Shown here: one piece after another, positions 1 through 10,399 of the stretch | Position numbering within the stretch: position 1 is the stretch's first letter | How the letters are laid out: the number at the start of each line of letters is the position of its first letter | NCBI GenBank assembly: GCA_028023455.1 | Contig: JAQFVV010012476.1 | Location: 2,959,820 to 3,023,819, forward strand | DNA: 64,000 bases | DNA from: Epiperipatus broadwayi | Lineage: Eukaryota > Onychophora > Udeonychophora > Euonychophora > Peripatidae | Direction of reading: 5' to 3' | Translations under genes and position numbers: made by a program | Notes under the pieces: model-generated | Seen by the model: the letters and a program-made list of their open reading frames with translations, nothing else | Databases searched by the model: none | Told to the model about the DNA's origin: nothing

Positions 1-216
1 AACAGTTAAATGTATTTGGAATATTTAAATGAAGTTAAAATTTTCTAAATGGCATTTAATACTCATATTAGATAATGGAAATAGTCCAATATAAAAATAT
101 AACTAAAACACCAACATTATAAACCTTCGGGAAAACACTAAGCATTTGGTATGGATCCAATACTATATCAAACTTTAGACATTATGAAAAATTATGTCTA
201 AAGATGGCCAAAGTAA
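1..216 (+). mobile_element. PLE family C pLTR tail and start of internal region (cut by window edge)
   Basis: The first ~140 bases match the outer tail of the family-C pLTR arms at 15850-15951, 9360-9480 and (reverse) 13701-13830: the same words 'atttggaatattta', 'gatggaaatagtccaat' and 'aaacct/ctttc' in the same order. The pLTR tail here is followed directly by PLE coding sequence in the same orientation, as expected for a 5' pLTR. The upstream part (tRNA-like and hammerhead region) lies outside the window. Confidence 0.65.
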
Positions 217-958
217 AAAAATCATTTAACTTTCTTATGTAAATATAAATCTGAAGGAGTAATTCCTAATAATTTACAACTAAAACATCCAATTCACTCT
301 CAGAGAGCTGAGAAGATTATTCAGAGAGCAAGTGAAGCTCTGTTAAGAGAAAGAATAAATGCTCAAAGGTTTTCTAAGTATCAAAGAATATATTCCATTA
401 ATAAGATAGAATGTTTTCTAAAAAATAAACTTACTGATAAAGATTACATGAGAGTGTCTCAAGCAGTAAGAAAATCATATTCTACATTACAGGAAAAAAT
501 AAAAGAATGCCAAAAGAAGAAACTTGCTAAACTACATGGGCATATTAAAAATCATAATGTACCAACCAATGTACCAACTTCATCTGGTAAAAATCTCAGT
601 TCTGAACATCTAACAGATGCTGAAATTTCTCTTCTTAAAAGAGGATTAAACTTTGCCATAACACCATCTAATATCCTTATTAGATATAATGGAAGCCACC
701 GAGCAAGTCACTCAAAAAATGCCTGTAGAAGAAGCAGTAGAATTACGCTAGAAAATAAAAAGAACACTTGACAAGCAACAAAAATTGAAGTCAAACATAT
801 ACTGTGGTGAGAGGAAAGCAATTAAATCTCTCAAAGTAAATAAATCTATAAATTCTCCATGCTTAGAAAGGCAATGCAATGGTTGTAATAGATGCAACTG
901 ATTATGACAACAAAATACAAGAACTCCTCACAGCAGGCCAATATAGAAAATGACAAAA
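217..958 (+). pseudogene. Penelope-like element polyprotein, N-terminal region (broken)
   Basis: Open reading runs from the stop at 214-216 to the stop after 771. It is basic and Lys/Arg-rich, and contains the block NLSSEHLTDAEISLLKRGL followed by 'NFAITP', the conserved N-terminal signature of PLE reverse transcriptases upstream of the palm. Beyond ~690 the frame is lost, but other frames resume with 'VKHI..CGERKAIKSLK' and then 'AMVVIDATDYDNKIQELL', the PLE block that precedes the RT core. Similarity ends near 958, where low-complexity sequence begins, so the RT core and GIY-YIG endonuclease are missing. The flanking pLTR suggests the same family as 13.7-16 kb. It is a decayed copy and not expected to be functional. 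The PLE assignment is firm; family membership is inferred from the pLTR. Confidence 0.8.
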
Positions 959-1462
959 AATCCATTTGTTCATCATTTCTTTGTTTATGCTTTTCAGTGT
1001 TACTTCCATATGTTCATATATTCATTTAGCTACCTATTATGTACCAATTTTTTCATCCACATATTTGTCCATTAAATCATATAATTGTCTTTTATTTCGT
1101 TTATACATCCATTTTCCATTTAGCCATCTATTTATCCATTCATTTATCTATTATTTTAGAAATCCACATATCTGCTTATCTGCCTGTTATATGTCTATAT
1201 TCCTCTCTGTCACACTATCTTTTTATGCTTATTTATCCATTTATTTATTTACCTATATATCAGCCTGACCTATTTATCTCTTTTTCTTTGTTTTTATCTA
1301 GATATTCATTTATTTACTCGTCAACCAATCACATTAATCTTTTTAGCCAACTACTTATCTACTTGCTCACCAATCTATCAAACACAACTTTATCTATTTG
1401 TTTATCCATCTTTTTCTCTGCCCATTTATTTGTCTATCAATTTGTCTGTCTGATAGTCTAAC
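959..1462. repeat. Degenerate tetranucleotide microsatellite (TATC/TCCA/TTTA type)
   Basis: About 500 bases of pyrimidine-biased imperfect tetranucleotides (tatt, tcca, tcta, ttta). They read as Ser/Ile/Tyr/Leu-rich peptides in more than one frame. This is an old, mutated relative of the pure (TATC)n block at 7.2 kb; the open frames are a composition artefact. Confidence 0.7.
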
Positions 1463-2444
1463 TACCTCTCAATGTGTGTGTGTTAACCCACCATACACAC
1501 ACTTTTTAATGATGGAAAAATGTTTTATTATTTTATGATGTGCCTTTCGTCGATGCAAATTAGAGCTTAGGTTATTACTACGTGCAACTTTTGCATCAAG
1601 AGGGCGCTAAGCAACAAAAAACTAGCACCGACTGTTTTGGCACAGATCCATATTGCCTAGATGCGCCAATCAGTTCTCAGATAGAAAATAATTTTCGTAA
1701 ATTTAGTTCCTGAATTATTTTTCAGGAGTTACCACGACCATGCAGATACCTGCACCTGTGTTATACATATATATTAATGAAATAAAGATTTTTCTCCGGA
1801 TCTTAAAAATTTGAATTTTGATTTTAAAGATTTATTTGTTTATTGGCATCTGATGGCTATCAAGATAGTAATTATGTATAAACAACAAACTCAACCTACT
1901 TTAAATAATTTTCTCATTCTTTCAATAAATTGCAACATAAAATTTCCATAAAAATATAAAAACTACATTTTAAATTTCAGGAAATACAATTATGTTTCTC
2001 TAAATTGCATCCATTTTTATTTGACTCTCAAAATTAAAAATTATTGTTCATATATGTATATAAAGCAGACTGGAGTCGTCAACACTTTGCAATGCTATTT
2101 TTTTTTTAAAACAAATCGCATTAAAAAAAAGTTTTTCTACGCTTATAGCCTCGTAAGAACAGACATCTCTAAATATATAACTATAAGATAAAATATATAT
2201 CTCTAATACCGTCATTATGTATATAAATTATACCGAAAATGCGGATTCCATCTACCAGCGTATTATCACCAAATTTCTTTAGCTTATCTTGTACATCATT
2301 ACCATTTTTTCAAAACGCAGGACGAAGTCTATTTTTTAAAATCATATTAAACTTTTTTTCTTTTCTTAATCTCTTTTTTAATACAGTTCAATCCAATATA
2401 TCTTATATAATTTGTAAAATATAAACATGATGTCATATAACGAT
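1463..2444. other. AT-rich stretch with no recognisable gene
   Basis: Apart from a slightly more GC-balanced patch at about 1540-1740, nothing codes and no known repeat family is recognised. A 61-codon frame at 2239-2424 has no recognisable motif and is treated as chance. Confidence 0.4.
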
Positions 2445-2710
2445 GTAAAATGATTTTTTTTAAAACGAAATCAGAAATTTCTGATCATAGGCTAACAATA
2501 GTTCTCTACTCCAGCGCCATCTATATCATGCCCAATTTAATTCTTCCATGCTACAGTTTTGACAATAAGATTTTTTTGTAAAATGTTTTTTTCTTAAACG
2601 AAGTCAGAAATTTCTGGTCATAGGCTAACAGTAGTTCTCTACCCCAGCGCCATCTATATCTTGCCCAATTTAATTTTTCCATGCTATAGTTTTGACAATA
2701 TGATTTTTTT
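2445..2710. repeat. 133-bp direct tandem duplication
   Basis: Two adjacent copies, 2445-2577 and 2578-2710, both starting 'gtaaaatg' and containing 'cataggctaaca', 'cagcgccatctatatc' and 'cccaatttaatt'. The copies differ at roughly ten positions, so the duplication is moderately old. The conserved GC-rich word 'gcgccatcta' stands out in the AT-rich surroundings. Confidence 0.85.
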
Positions 2711-2811
2711 ATAATACTTCCGCACTTGTAATTACTAACATTCTTTTTTTGTTTAAGTCTCTAAAAGATATAATTTTTTTCTGATCTAATTAAATTTAAG
2801 CTTGGGTGGAA

Positions 2812-2902
2812 GTTTCATAAGAAATTCGAATGCCAGAATTGATACCTGGACTTCCCGATCTCAAGTCGGAAGCTCTACCCACTGTGCTAAACTGTGCAGG
2901 GC
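2812..2902 (-). repeat. tRNA-derived SINE-like repeat (SINE-1)
   Basis: On the minus strand, 'tttagcacagtgggtagagc' resembles a Pol III box A. About 35 bases on, 'ggtatcaattctgg' resembles box B (GGTTCRANNCC), and the unit ends in a tail like 'cgaatttcttatgaa'. The same box A/box B/tail order recurs at 3870-3970, 12606-12717, 23450-23580, 49030-49143 and 54370-54515, so it is a dispersed family and not a functional tRNA gene. Confidence 0.65.
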
Positions 2903-2959
2903 CTTTATATCATTTATTTCATTATTTAAAAATAATGAAAGTTGCCGCTAAGGTAAATT

Positions 2960-3860
2960 CTGTAAGATATTTGAAGAAAGACAGTGATTGGAAAAGCAGG
3001 TAAAGGTTCAAAGTGAAAATTAATTGGCAAGAAATTCTTTCATTAATATGAACTATATCAATTCAAATGGCACACACGCACATGCAGGGATTGAAAAAAT
3101 AATATTAACAATGATATTTTTATTAATATGGTTTATGAACATCATTTGCCTCTTAAAACGACTTGGGATGAAATTAAGTAACATTTGAATAGCGTTTAAA
3201 AAAATGTTAATCAATTCGTTATGAAGAAAAACTACAAGTTCTCTCAAATATATGAGTAAAAGATTTTACTCCATTATATGTTCTTTGAAAAGAGGTCTCA
3301 GAGGCTCAATATTATTTAAACCTCGTGATTAAGAAAGGCAATGAACCTCTGATCAAAAATTTGATTACATGGTATTTAGAAATTGAAGACTGTCATTTTG
3401 AATAATATTGGAAATAGGAGAGGACTATGATTTCCCAAAATATTGAAATGTCTGCAACAATAATGTATACACATAGAATAATATACCATGGTATATCTGT
3501 TTAAGTCCATTACCATGACTTTTATCTGGGAGAAAACAGTCTGATTAATAAGTCTCTTATTTATCAAACCGAAACTCTTCTAGTAATTAATAAAAAAATT
3601 AAAATTTGCTTCCAGAGATTCATTGCCAACAAGAATTCAAAATGATAACTCATTAACGTATGTTGCTGTTGAATGAATTATTTTAATGTCACTAGATATG
3701 TATCTTACTCTATGAACCAAATTGTTCTATTGTGGTTCTGTATTTGTGGTTTCAGTGTTTCATAATGCCCATCAACTCCTTTGGGTAAATACTGATCTAC
3801 ATTCTGTGAGTGTTTATTCTCTCATATTTGATGATGCAGTAAAATGAATAATCGAATGAG
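2960..3860. other. AT-rich stretch with no recognisable gene
   Basis: I see only short chance reading frames with many stops. None shows a domain or motif I recognise. Confidence 0.4.
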
Positions 3861-3869
3861 TTTAATTCT

Positions 3870-3970
3870 CAGGGTTTGTAAGAAGTTCAAATTCTGGAAG
3901 TGACAAAACTGGGAATAATTCAATCTTCAGAATTTAGTACTTTACCACTGCATCAAACCACACACGCTGC
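3870..3970 (-). repeat. tRNA-derived SINE-1 copy
   Basis: Read on the minus strand: 'gtgtggtttgatgcagtggt' (box A-like), then 'gattgaattattcccag' (box B region), then 'gaacttcttacaaac'. It is a diverged copy of the family seen at 2812-2902 and 49030-49143. Confidence 0.6.
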
Positions 3971-3979
3971 AGAAATACC

Positions 3980-4833
3980 CCATATTCTCTGATGTTTGAC
4001 TGAAAATCTATCTAAGTGTGCGTAAGAAAATCTATGAAGAGAATTGTGTTGTGCTATACATTTTAACACGACATACATTGTGTGTACTTACTACACATAT
4101 ACATGTTGAAAACACCAGTAATATAACACCATTTTTATATATAAACTTGTTTAATGAATTATATCATATACATATTACAAAATTGTACTCTCGACATGTT
4201 GATGATATTTTATAGTCTTCAGAAAATACAAAATAAATCTCAAAAATATAAATACATTTATTATACATATATAAAACAGCATAGCTTAATACATATTTAA
4301 TTAAGGAAGCATTCTCCAGCAGATTATGAATAACATTCTATGTTTAGTAAAAATCAGTAATAGAATAGAACTACAGTAATAGAAAGGAACTACCTTTCTT
4401 TAAGTTTTTGATGTTTATAAACGTATCTTTGCTACCATTGGTGGAAATTTAATGTGAAATTGATATAGTGATGAAAATATGGCATTAATAATTTTAATAT
4501 TAGTGATCAATTGTTAAAGCATGGAAACCGAATCATATTTTTAACAATTTTGTTTTAATAATCAAACGGAAGTTAATAATTCAACAAGAATATTAAAAAT
4601 GAGATTCTGTCATCATTAAATAATTATGGGTTTAATAATTATTAATGGCATATTTTTAGTGGGCTGGTATATGTAATTCATTTTGAATTTCCACGAATAT
4701 TAAAAAAGGCCAGCATATGAGCATCAAAAGCTTAAAGAATAGGTGGACTCATTTCTGTTCTTGATTTTCACTAAACATACAGACTGTTGTTTATTCAGAG
4801 CCTGTGAGAGATTGGTTTGCTTTTCTTAATTAT

Positions 4834-4887
<54 letters not shown>

Positions 4888-5460
4888 CCATTAGAAACCA
4901 TTCAACTCTTAGACAATCCCAATATAGATAACAATCAATAATTTCAAACTGTTGTCAAGGCAATTTCCTTTTACAGTAATATATATGTATAATAGAAGAG
5001 ACATCTGTAGGGACCTGAAATTCTGAGTTCAAATATTTTCTAATTATATTTAATTCAGTAGAGACAAGACAATATACAAGCAATTATATATTACATATCT
5101 ATATTATCATTTTGACTAGATAACCAAACACTGTTAATGCACTCTTTAGCACTCTATACTTTCTGTATCGGTATGTCAATGTGAAATGAATTTTGTATTA
5201 ATTGCCATAGGGATTAATAGATGCAGTTACCAAAGATAAATGAAATTCATTACAATCTACATGTAAATACTATGTCATTAGTTTTGTTCTGAATTCATAG
5301 AATGGAATGAATTTCCCTCTTCATTAGAAATTTTATAGATTAGCTATTCCTTATACAAACTTAAAGCAGTTAACAAAGGGTGCTGAAAAATGTGTTACCA
5401 GCATTTGGTTAATAACAAAACTGAAAAATACATATAATGTTGGAAATATACCATATTTAA
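3980..5460. other. AT-rich stretch; one compound microsatellite, no gene
   Basis: Contains (CA)n(TA)n at 4834-4885. The remaining sequence has no coding or repeat signal that I recognise. Confidence 0.4.
4834..4885. repeat. (CA)n(TA)n compound microsatellite
   Basis: A perfect CA run followed directly by a TA run. Confidence 0.95.
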
Positions 5461-5469
5461 TTATATATA

Positions 5470-5635
5470 TAATTAAGAAGAGAAAACTATTTTTTCTTAG
5501 ACTATGGATAAATAGAACTCTTGTATATCCAATAAAGGATCAAGAATAGACTGAAGGGAAATGGATTCATGTTATGTTCAACATAGAGTACTCTTTATCC
5601 ATAGTCTGAGTGAAAATGATTTTCTCATCTTAATT
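5470..5635. mobile_element. Small foldback (MITE-like) element
   Basis: The two ends are inverted copies over about 50 bases: left 'aattaagaagagaaaac' and 'agactatggataaa', right 'tttatccatagtct' and 'gattttctcatcttaatt'. The central ~60 bases are unique. No coding sequence. No target duplication could be assigned in the AT-rich flanks. Confidence 0.65.
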
Positions 5636-5664
5636 ACATGTATATGATCTATGCTAGTTTTATT

Positions 5665-5965
5665 TTTTTATGTATCATTATCATCATCATCTATTCACTG
5701 CATGATAAAGGTTTATCCAAGTTTAATCCAATTTCTTCAATCTCTAGCCTCTTTTCTCACATCAGATCAGAAAATTTACTTACTTTATTCACACGTCTTA
5801 CATGTGGCATCTTTCTAGATCTTTTACAATGCCTTGGGATCCACTTTATGACTTCAACAGCACATCTATTATCATCTCGTTTAAAAATGTGTCCAGGCCA
5901 GCTCAATTTCAGTCTATTAATTTTTTCAATGATGTCAGGAATACATACTTGTTTTCTCATTTAGA
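5665..5965 (-). pseudogene. RTE-type LINE 3' end fragment
   Basis: The minus strand reads 'IIEKINRLKLSWPGHIFKRD' and then 'DNRCAVEVIKWIPR..KRSRK', the C-terminal segment of RTE-clade endonuclease/reverse transcriptases (I.RIkrLKWsWaGHiaRr.D.RW...i..W.PR). It ends in a short (GAT)n tail, seen on the plus strand as atcatcatc near 5680. RTE elements typically end in such short tandem tails. It is 5' truncated, with only about 70 codons plus the 3' tail, and is related to the copies at 17.9-18.8 kb and 56.4-57.0 kb. Confidence 0.75.
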
Positions 5966-6292
5966 TCTCTTCTTATTTCTTTTAACATATATCTCTCCAC
6001 ACTTTGATGACCAATATGAAGTTTCTGTATTCCTCTTCTGTTAAGTGTCCATATGAAAAAAATAATAAAAGGAAACACTTACTTGCATTTTTGTCAATAA
6101 ATTTTAAATATATAGATTCAATTTTGTGTTATAATTAAAATATTTAAAATACAGGCATTCTTAATATACCTGGACCTTAATAGTAAATATAGAGGATTTG
6201 AACTCAGACATTCAAGCACCCTTAAACTATCCATACTATCTCATACCACTGATACCTATGACCACACACATGTAGAAAAGATAAATAATCAC

Positions 6293-6336
6293 TAATATAT
6301 GTATTTCGTGCTGAACAAGAACTCATCAGTTGGTCC
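6293..6336 (-). ncRNA. Family-A hammerhead-like motif, left arm of 6.2-kb foldback
   Basis: Minus strand: stem I strand 'accaa', intact core ctgatga, stem II hairpin with two mismatches, then gaaa, 'tacatatat' and the return strand 'tag'. The core is intact but stem II and the 3' side of stem I have decayed, so activity is doubtful. Confidence 0.45.
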
Positions 6337-6702
6337 AGATTATCATCTTCCATACATATATATAATCAGTGCTGAGATTATTTTAAGATTGCAAATCTCC
6401 ATACTTTAATAGAAACGTTTTAATCTACTCCAACCTCCAACTCTTCAGCTATCCATACCATGTATTTAAATTGATATGGTCCTATACATGAGGGGTCAGA
6501 GTGACTTTAGGACAACATGGGTGTGTTAATAATAGTGGCATAAGCATGACATTTAGGCCCTTCATCATTAGAAATTTCAATGGTATGGATGGCTGAAGAG
6601 TTGGAGGTTGGAGTAGATTGAAGTCTGTCTATTAAAGTATAAGATTTGCTATCTTAATATAAACTAAACACTGATTATATATATGTGTGGGAGATAATAA
6701 TC

Positions 6703-6749
6703 TGGACTAAATGACGAGTGCTGGTTCAGCACAAAATACATATATTGGT
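6703..6749 (+). ncRNA. Family-A hammerhead-like motif, right arm (core mutated)
   Basis: Stem II is perfect (gtgctg/cagcac with loop gtt) and the 3' stem I strand 'ttggt' is kept. The core reads atgacga instead of ctganga and gaaa reads aaaa, so this copy should be inactive. Confidence 0.5.
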
Positions 6750-7101
6750 GATTATTTATCTTTTCTACATGTGTGTGGTCATGTGTATCAGTGGTAAGAG
6801 ATAGTGTAAATAGTTGAAGGGTGGTTGAAAGTCTGAGTTCAAATCATTTTTTTTGTTATAATTAAAACTAAGTAAAGATAACTAAAATGTAAAACAATAT
6901 TAGTTAAAATTCATATTTATTATGATTTGAAGAAATATTATATTTTTAGTGGTGAACTAAAGTTGTTTGTCTTGAAAAGACTTGGAACATTAACAATAGG
7001 AATTCTCATGTTTTCATTTTTTACACTGGTGCAAATTTGGCATTCACAGCTAGAGCATATAAATAGAGTCTCTTTCTGTTGTTCATTTTTCTTTTGTTAC
7101 A

Positions 7102-7108
7102 ATATATA

Positions 7109-7160
<52 letters not shown>
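7102..7160. repeat. (TA)n microsatellite
   Basis: About 59 bases of TA dinucleotide with one phase break near 7116. Confidence 0.95.
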
Positions 7161-7165
<5 letters not shown>

Positions 7166-7231
7166 ATTCTCTCTATATATATTTATAATTTGGTGTAGCC
7201 TAGGTTTATTTGTATCTTTTGTAATATATGA

Positions 7232-7675
<444 letters not shown>

Positions 7676-7679
7676 ATTT

Positions 7680-8610
7680 ACCTATATGCAGGTAAATATG
7701 CAAAATGGAAGCAAATATTGCAAATAAAGATGCAATACCCCAGCTAATATTTATTATAAGGATATTATATCATAACTTTATTAAAAAATCAAAGATGACC
7801 ATGACTCATACATTTCATATAAAATTATCTAGCAGAGAGAAGAAAAATTCTTTTGAGAAAATTAGGAAAGATGAAAAGTATCAGATTTGTGATTAAAAAA
7901 CTCCTGTCAATAATAAGGTATCTGATTATATTTTATGCGAAGTATGGATGACTAACGTCGAAGCCGTATTAAAAAAAAAAAAAGAAAAGAGAAGAGAAAT
8001 ATTTTTTCTCACAAACTGAATCCGATCTGATATTAATTTTTTTTTTACTCATCTACTGTAGGTGTGATACGTGACATTAAATAAAAATTATATAATTTAT
8101 TTATATGTTTTAGATATATTCAAAACCTCCATATATTACTGTTTAATTGAGATTTGAAGTTTATATTCAGGCTAGGAATAATACGATAATCTCTAGATTA
8201 ATAAATGATTAGTGATAATTATTAATGTTTATCAGAAGCGAATGGCGTCAAAATTGTGCAGACATTTTTTTTAAATATTAATTTAACAAATTTCAGTGTT
8301 TATTGTCTTTGCATTTAAATATTTTATCATATACTCATTTCTTTTCGAATTATTTCTACACGTATATGCTTGTCCAGCGTTATGTGCATCCATTTATCTA
8401 ATTAAATATTTTATTCTATAATCATTCTTTGTCGGTTTATATCAATATACGGATACTAGTTTCAGCTTATCTACCTACTTGGAAATTTGTTTTAATTATA
8501 CATTTATTTTGGACCTATAAGTGATTTATTAAAACAGAATAATTTTACTTTAGTAATGTTTTTGAACAGAGATTACTATAATTAGAAAAATAATACTTAT
8601 ATTTAAGTTA
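7680..8610. other. AT-rich stretch with no recognisable gene
   Basis: Contains poly-A and poly-T runs around 7970 and 8040. No motif or repeat family recognised. Confidence 0.4.
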
Positions 8611-8722
8611 GACATAGTTAGAAGGGATTTGAACCCAGAATTTTAAGTTTTTTAATTCATCCACTCCATTTCGTACAACCAATACACATGCCCACATACA
8701 TGTGAAAAAAAATAAATGATCT

Positions 8723-8767
8723 CCAATATATGTATTTCGTGCTGAACCAGCGCTCATCAGTTGGTCC
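8723..8767 (-). ncRNA. Family-A candidate hammerhead ribozyme (best copy)
   Basis: On the minus strand: stem I strand accaa; core ctgatga (8754-8760); stem II gcgctg/cagcac with loop gtt (one C·A mismatch; the 6.7-kb copy has the perfect gtgctg version); gaaa (8735-8738); stem III ata/tat around a short loop; cleavage nucleotide A; then ttgg, which pairs with ccaa of stem I. All the usual hammerhead core nucleotides are present. A type I topology is inferred from strand order. Not tested by covariance search. Confidence 0.65.
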
Positions 8768-9099
8768 AGATCACCATCTTCTCACACATGTATACAATCT
8801 GTGCTCAGTTTATACTAAGATAGCAAATCTTCAAACTTTAATGGACAGGCTTCAATCTTCACCTTTTATTGGTTGCATAAGATAGAGTGTATGACTGAAG
8901 AGAGCTTGGAAGTAATACTTGTATTTTTATGTTGGACTATTTCCATCATCTAATTAATATATGTATTGTATTGAATGTCTTATTCCAAATACATTCAACT
9001 GTTAGTAATAGCGCATCAAACAGGTTTAATATATGCATACTGTTTTGAGAGATATTAGTCTCCCCTCCTCTTCAGATGTTGCTGGCTTGACCAGTGACA

Positions 9100-9182
9100 G
9101 TACTACCATGGGATTCGAACCTGGGTCCTTAGATTCTTGAGTTTTAAATTTTAAGGTAACGCTCTAACCAACTGAGCCATTC
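9100..9182 (-). repeat. tRNA-like segment of family C, left arm
   Basis: Minus strand: 'tggctcagttggttagagc' (box A) and 'aggttcgaatccc' -like box B ('ggttcgaatcccatgg'), separated by a region with 'aagaatctaaggaccc'. It is longer than a normal tRNA between the boxes, so it is a tRNA-derived module and not a functional tRNA. Confidence 0.7.
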
Positions 9183-9183
9183 T

Positions 9184-9262
9184 GCTAAAGTTGGTTAGAG
9201 CATTACTTAAACTTCAAAACTCAAGAATCTAAGGACCTAGGTTCAAATCCCATGTTAGTACT
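9184..9262 (+). repeat. tRNA-like segment of family C, right arm
   Basis: Box A-like 'gttggttagagc' and box B-like 'aggttcaaatccc'. The box A start is slightly truncated at the head-to-head junction. Confidence 0.65.
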
Positions 9263-9276
9263 GTCACTGGTCAGGT

Positions 9277-9326
9277 GAGCAACACCTGAAGAAGAGGGGA
9301 GACTAATACCTCTCGAAACATTGTGC
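9277..9326 (+). ncRNA. Family-C hammerhead-like motif (right arm of nested pair)
   Basis: Stem I cac/gtg; core ctgaaga at 9286-9292; stem II from gaggggag/cctctc; gaaac at 9315-9319, followed by att, where the 15.7-kb copy has gtt. The stem III change (ac-gt to ac-at) weakens this copy. The minus-strand partner at about 9035-9085 has lost the G of gaaac. Confidence 0.5.
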
Positions 9327-9781
9327 ACATACTAACCTGTTTGATGTGCTATTACTAACAGTTGAATTTTTTTGAAATATTTAAATAAAATAAAGACATT
9401 CAATACATATATTAATTAGATGCTGGAAATCATCCAATATAAAAATACAATTAGAACACCATCGTCACAAACTTTCAGGAAAACAATATACAGTACTTGT
9501 ATTTAATAAATATTACAGATTCAGCCTGTATTCTGCCCATCCCTCTTCTGTCTATTTAAATTGACTCGAGGTCCTACATATGAGGGATTAGAATAACTTA
9601 CAGTCAGCATGGATATGATGATAAAATTGGTGAACAAGGACTTTGATCACATCATCATCAGATTTTAACTGAAGTGTTAGGAGAATTGAGAAGATTGAAG
9701 TCTGACCATTAAAATTCGAAGATTTGCCATCTCAATATAAACTGAGCACTGATTATATATGTGTGGGAGGGAGATGATGAT

Positions 9782-9828
9782 CTAGACCAACTGATGAGTC
9801 TGATTCAGCATGAAATATATATATATGT
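9782..9828 (+). ncRNA. Family-A hammerhead-like motif, right arm
   Basis: accaa-ctgatga core intact, shortened stem II (gtctgattcagcat), gaaa present, then a ta/tg microsatellite in place of the stem III/stem I return strand. Probably inactive. Confidence 0.4.
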
Positions 9829-10127
9829 GTGTGTGTATGTTACAATTGTATAAAATGGAGCAGAAGACTGAAAGGAGTTTGAAAGTCTAAACTCAAATCC
9901 CCTTTAATTAAATTTTAGATAGTATTCATCAATACTTATAGGTGCCATTATTCATTTTTGCTTGTTTTTCTTTCAGGCAGAAGTGTTTTAATTAGAAAAC
10001 TGTGTACAATAAGTGGGCTACTGAGCATATAATCCTATCCAGTTAATTACTAATAAAACATTACAAGATTTTCTCTATTTATTGCCAAAGTTCTTTGCTA
10101 CCTCTAACAATCATCAAATGTTTTGTT

Positions 10128-10215
10128 TGGAAAGTCATTAGAAATTCAAGCACTGGAAATAACAATGGTGTGCCTTAATTCATGGATCTTATTTTTGCCC
10201 CAAACCAGATTTTCA
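10128..10215 (-). repeat. Possible degenerate SINE-1 fragment
   Basis: 'ttcaagcactggaaataaca' and 'ttcatggatctta' resemble, in order, the minus-strand SINE-1 copy at 23450-23580. The box elements are not clear. Confidence 0.3.
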
Positions 10216-10399
10216 GTGGCAAAGGCTAAGAACTTGGCTTGATGATTTCCTTCGTGGTTAAGAGTGGTGGTAGTATGTGAACTCCAAGGGTTTAAATTGA
10301 GACCAACTTTTTGTAACATGATATGGACCTTATAGAAGGTCACTAATCATATATTTTAGTGACTTGGATTTTTATACTGTCTTTAGATGCCTGACATTT

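Larger units (their letters stand above)
6180..6850. mobile_element. Family-A foldback: head-to-head pair of tRNA-like/hammerhead units
   Basis: The left arm (about 6185-6465) is an inverted copy of the right arm (about 6570-6845). From the centre outward each arm has: an inner segment with 'caaatctccatactttaat', a candidate hammerhead motif, the spacer 'gattatttatcttttctaca' type sequence, and a tRNA-like end whose box B-like word is 'agttcaaat'. No coding sequence. The same layout recurs at 8.6-9.9 kb and 58.2-58.7 kb. The outer ends are not defined by a clear target duplication. Confidence 0.75.
8927..9493. mobile_element. Head-to-head family-C pLTR pair without ORF (non-autonomous)
   Basis: Left arm (minus) and right arm (plus) each comprise, from the centre outward, a tRNA-like segment, a hammerhead-like segment and the pLTR tail with 'cagttgaat' and 'ggaaat..tccaatataaaaat'. 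The tRNA-like 5' ends meet in the middle near 9185. It looks like the arms of the PLE at 13.7-16 kb with the coding part missing. An 11-bp target duplication flanks it. Confidence 0.75.
8615..9910. mobile_element. Family-A head-to-head pair interrupted by a family-C pair
   Basis: The left family-A arm (8615-8890, minus) and right arm (about 9520-9910, plus) have the usual order of tRNA-like end, hammerhead motif and inner segment. Between them lies 8927-9493, a separate head-to-head pair of family-C pLTR units, flanked by the direct repeat 'tacttgtattt' (8916-8926 and 9494-9504). Family C therefore inserted into a pre-existing family-A element. Confidence 0.75.

Noticed and set aside
966-1461. 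Overlapping 100- and 140-codon frames with Ser/Ile/Tyr-rich peptides
   Set aside because: Degenerate tetranucleotide repeat; composition artefact in two frames at once.
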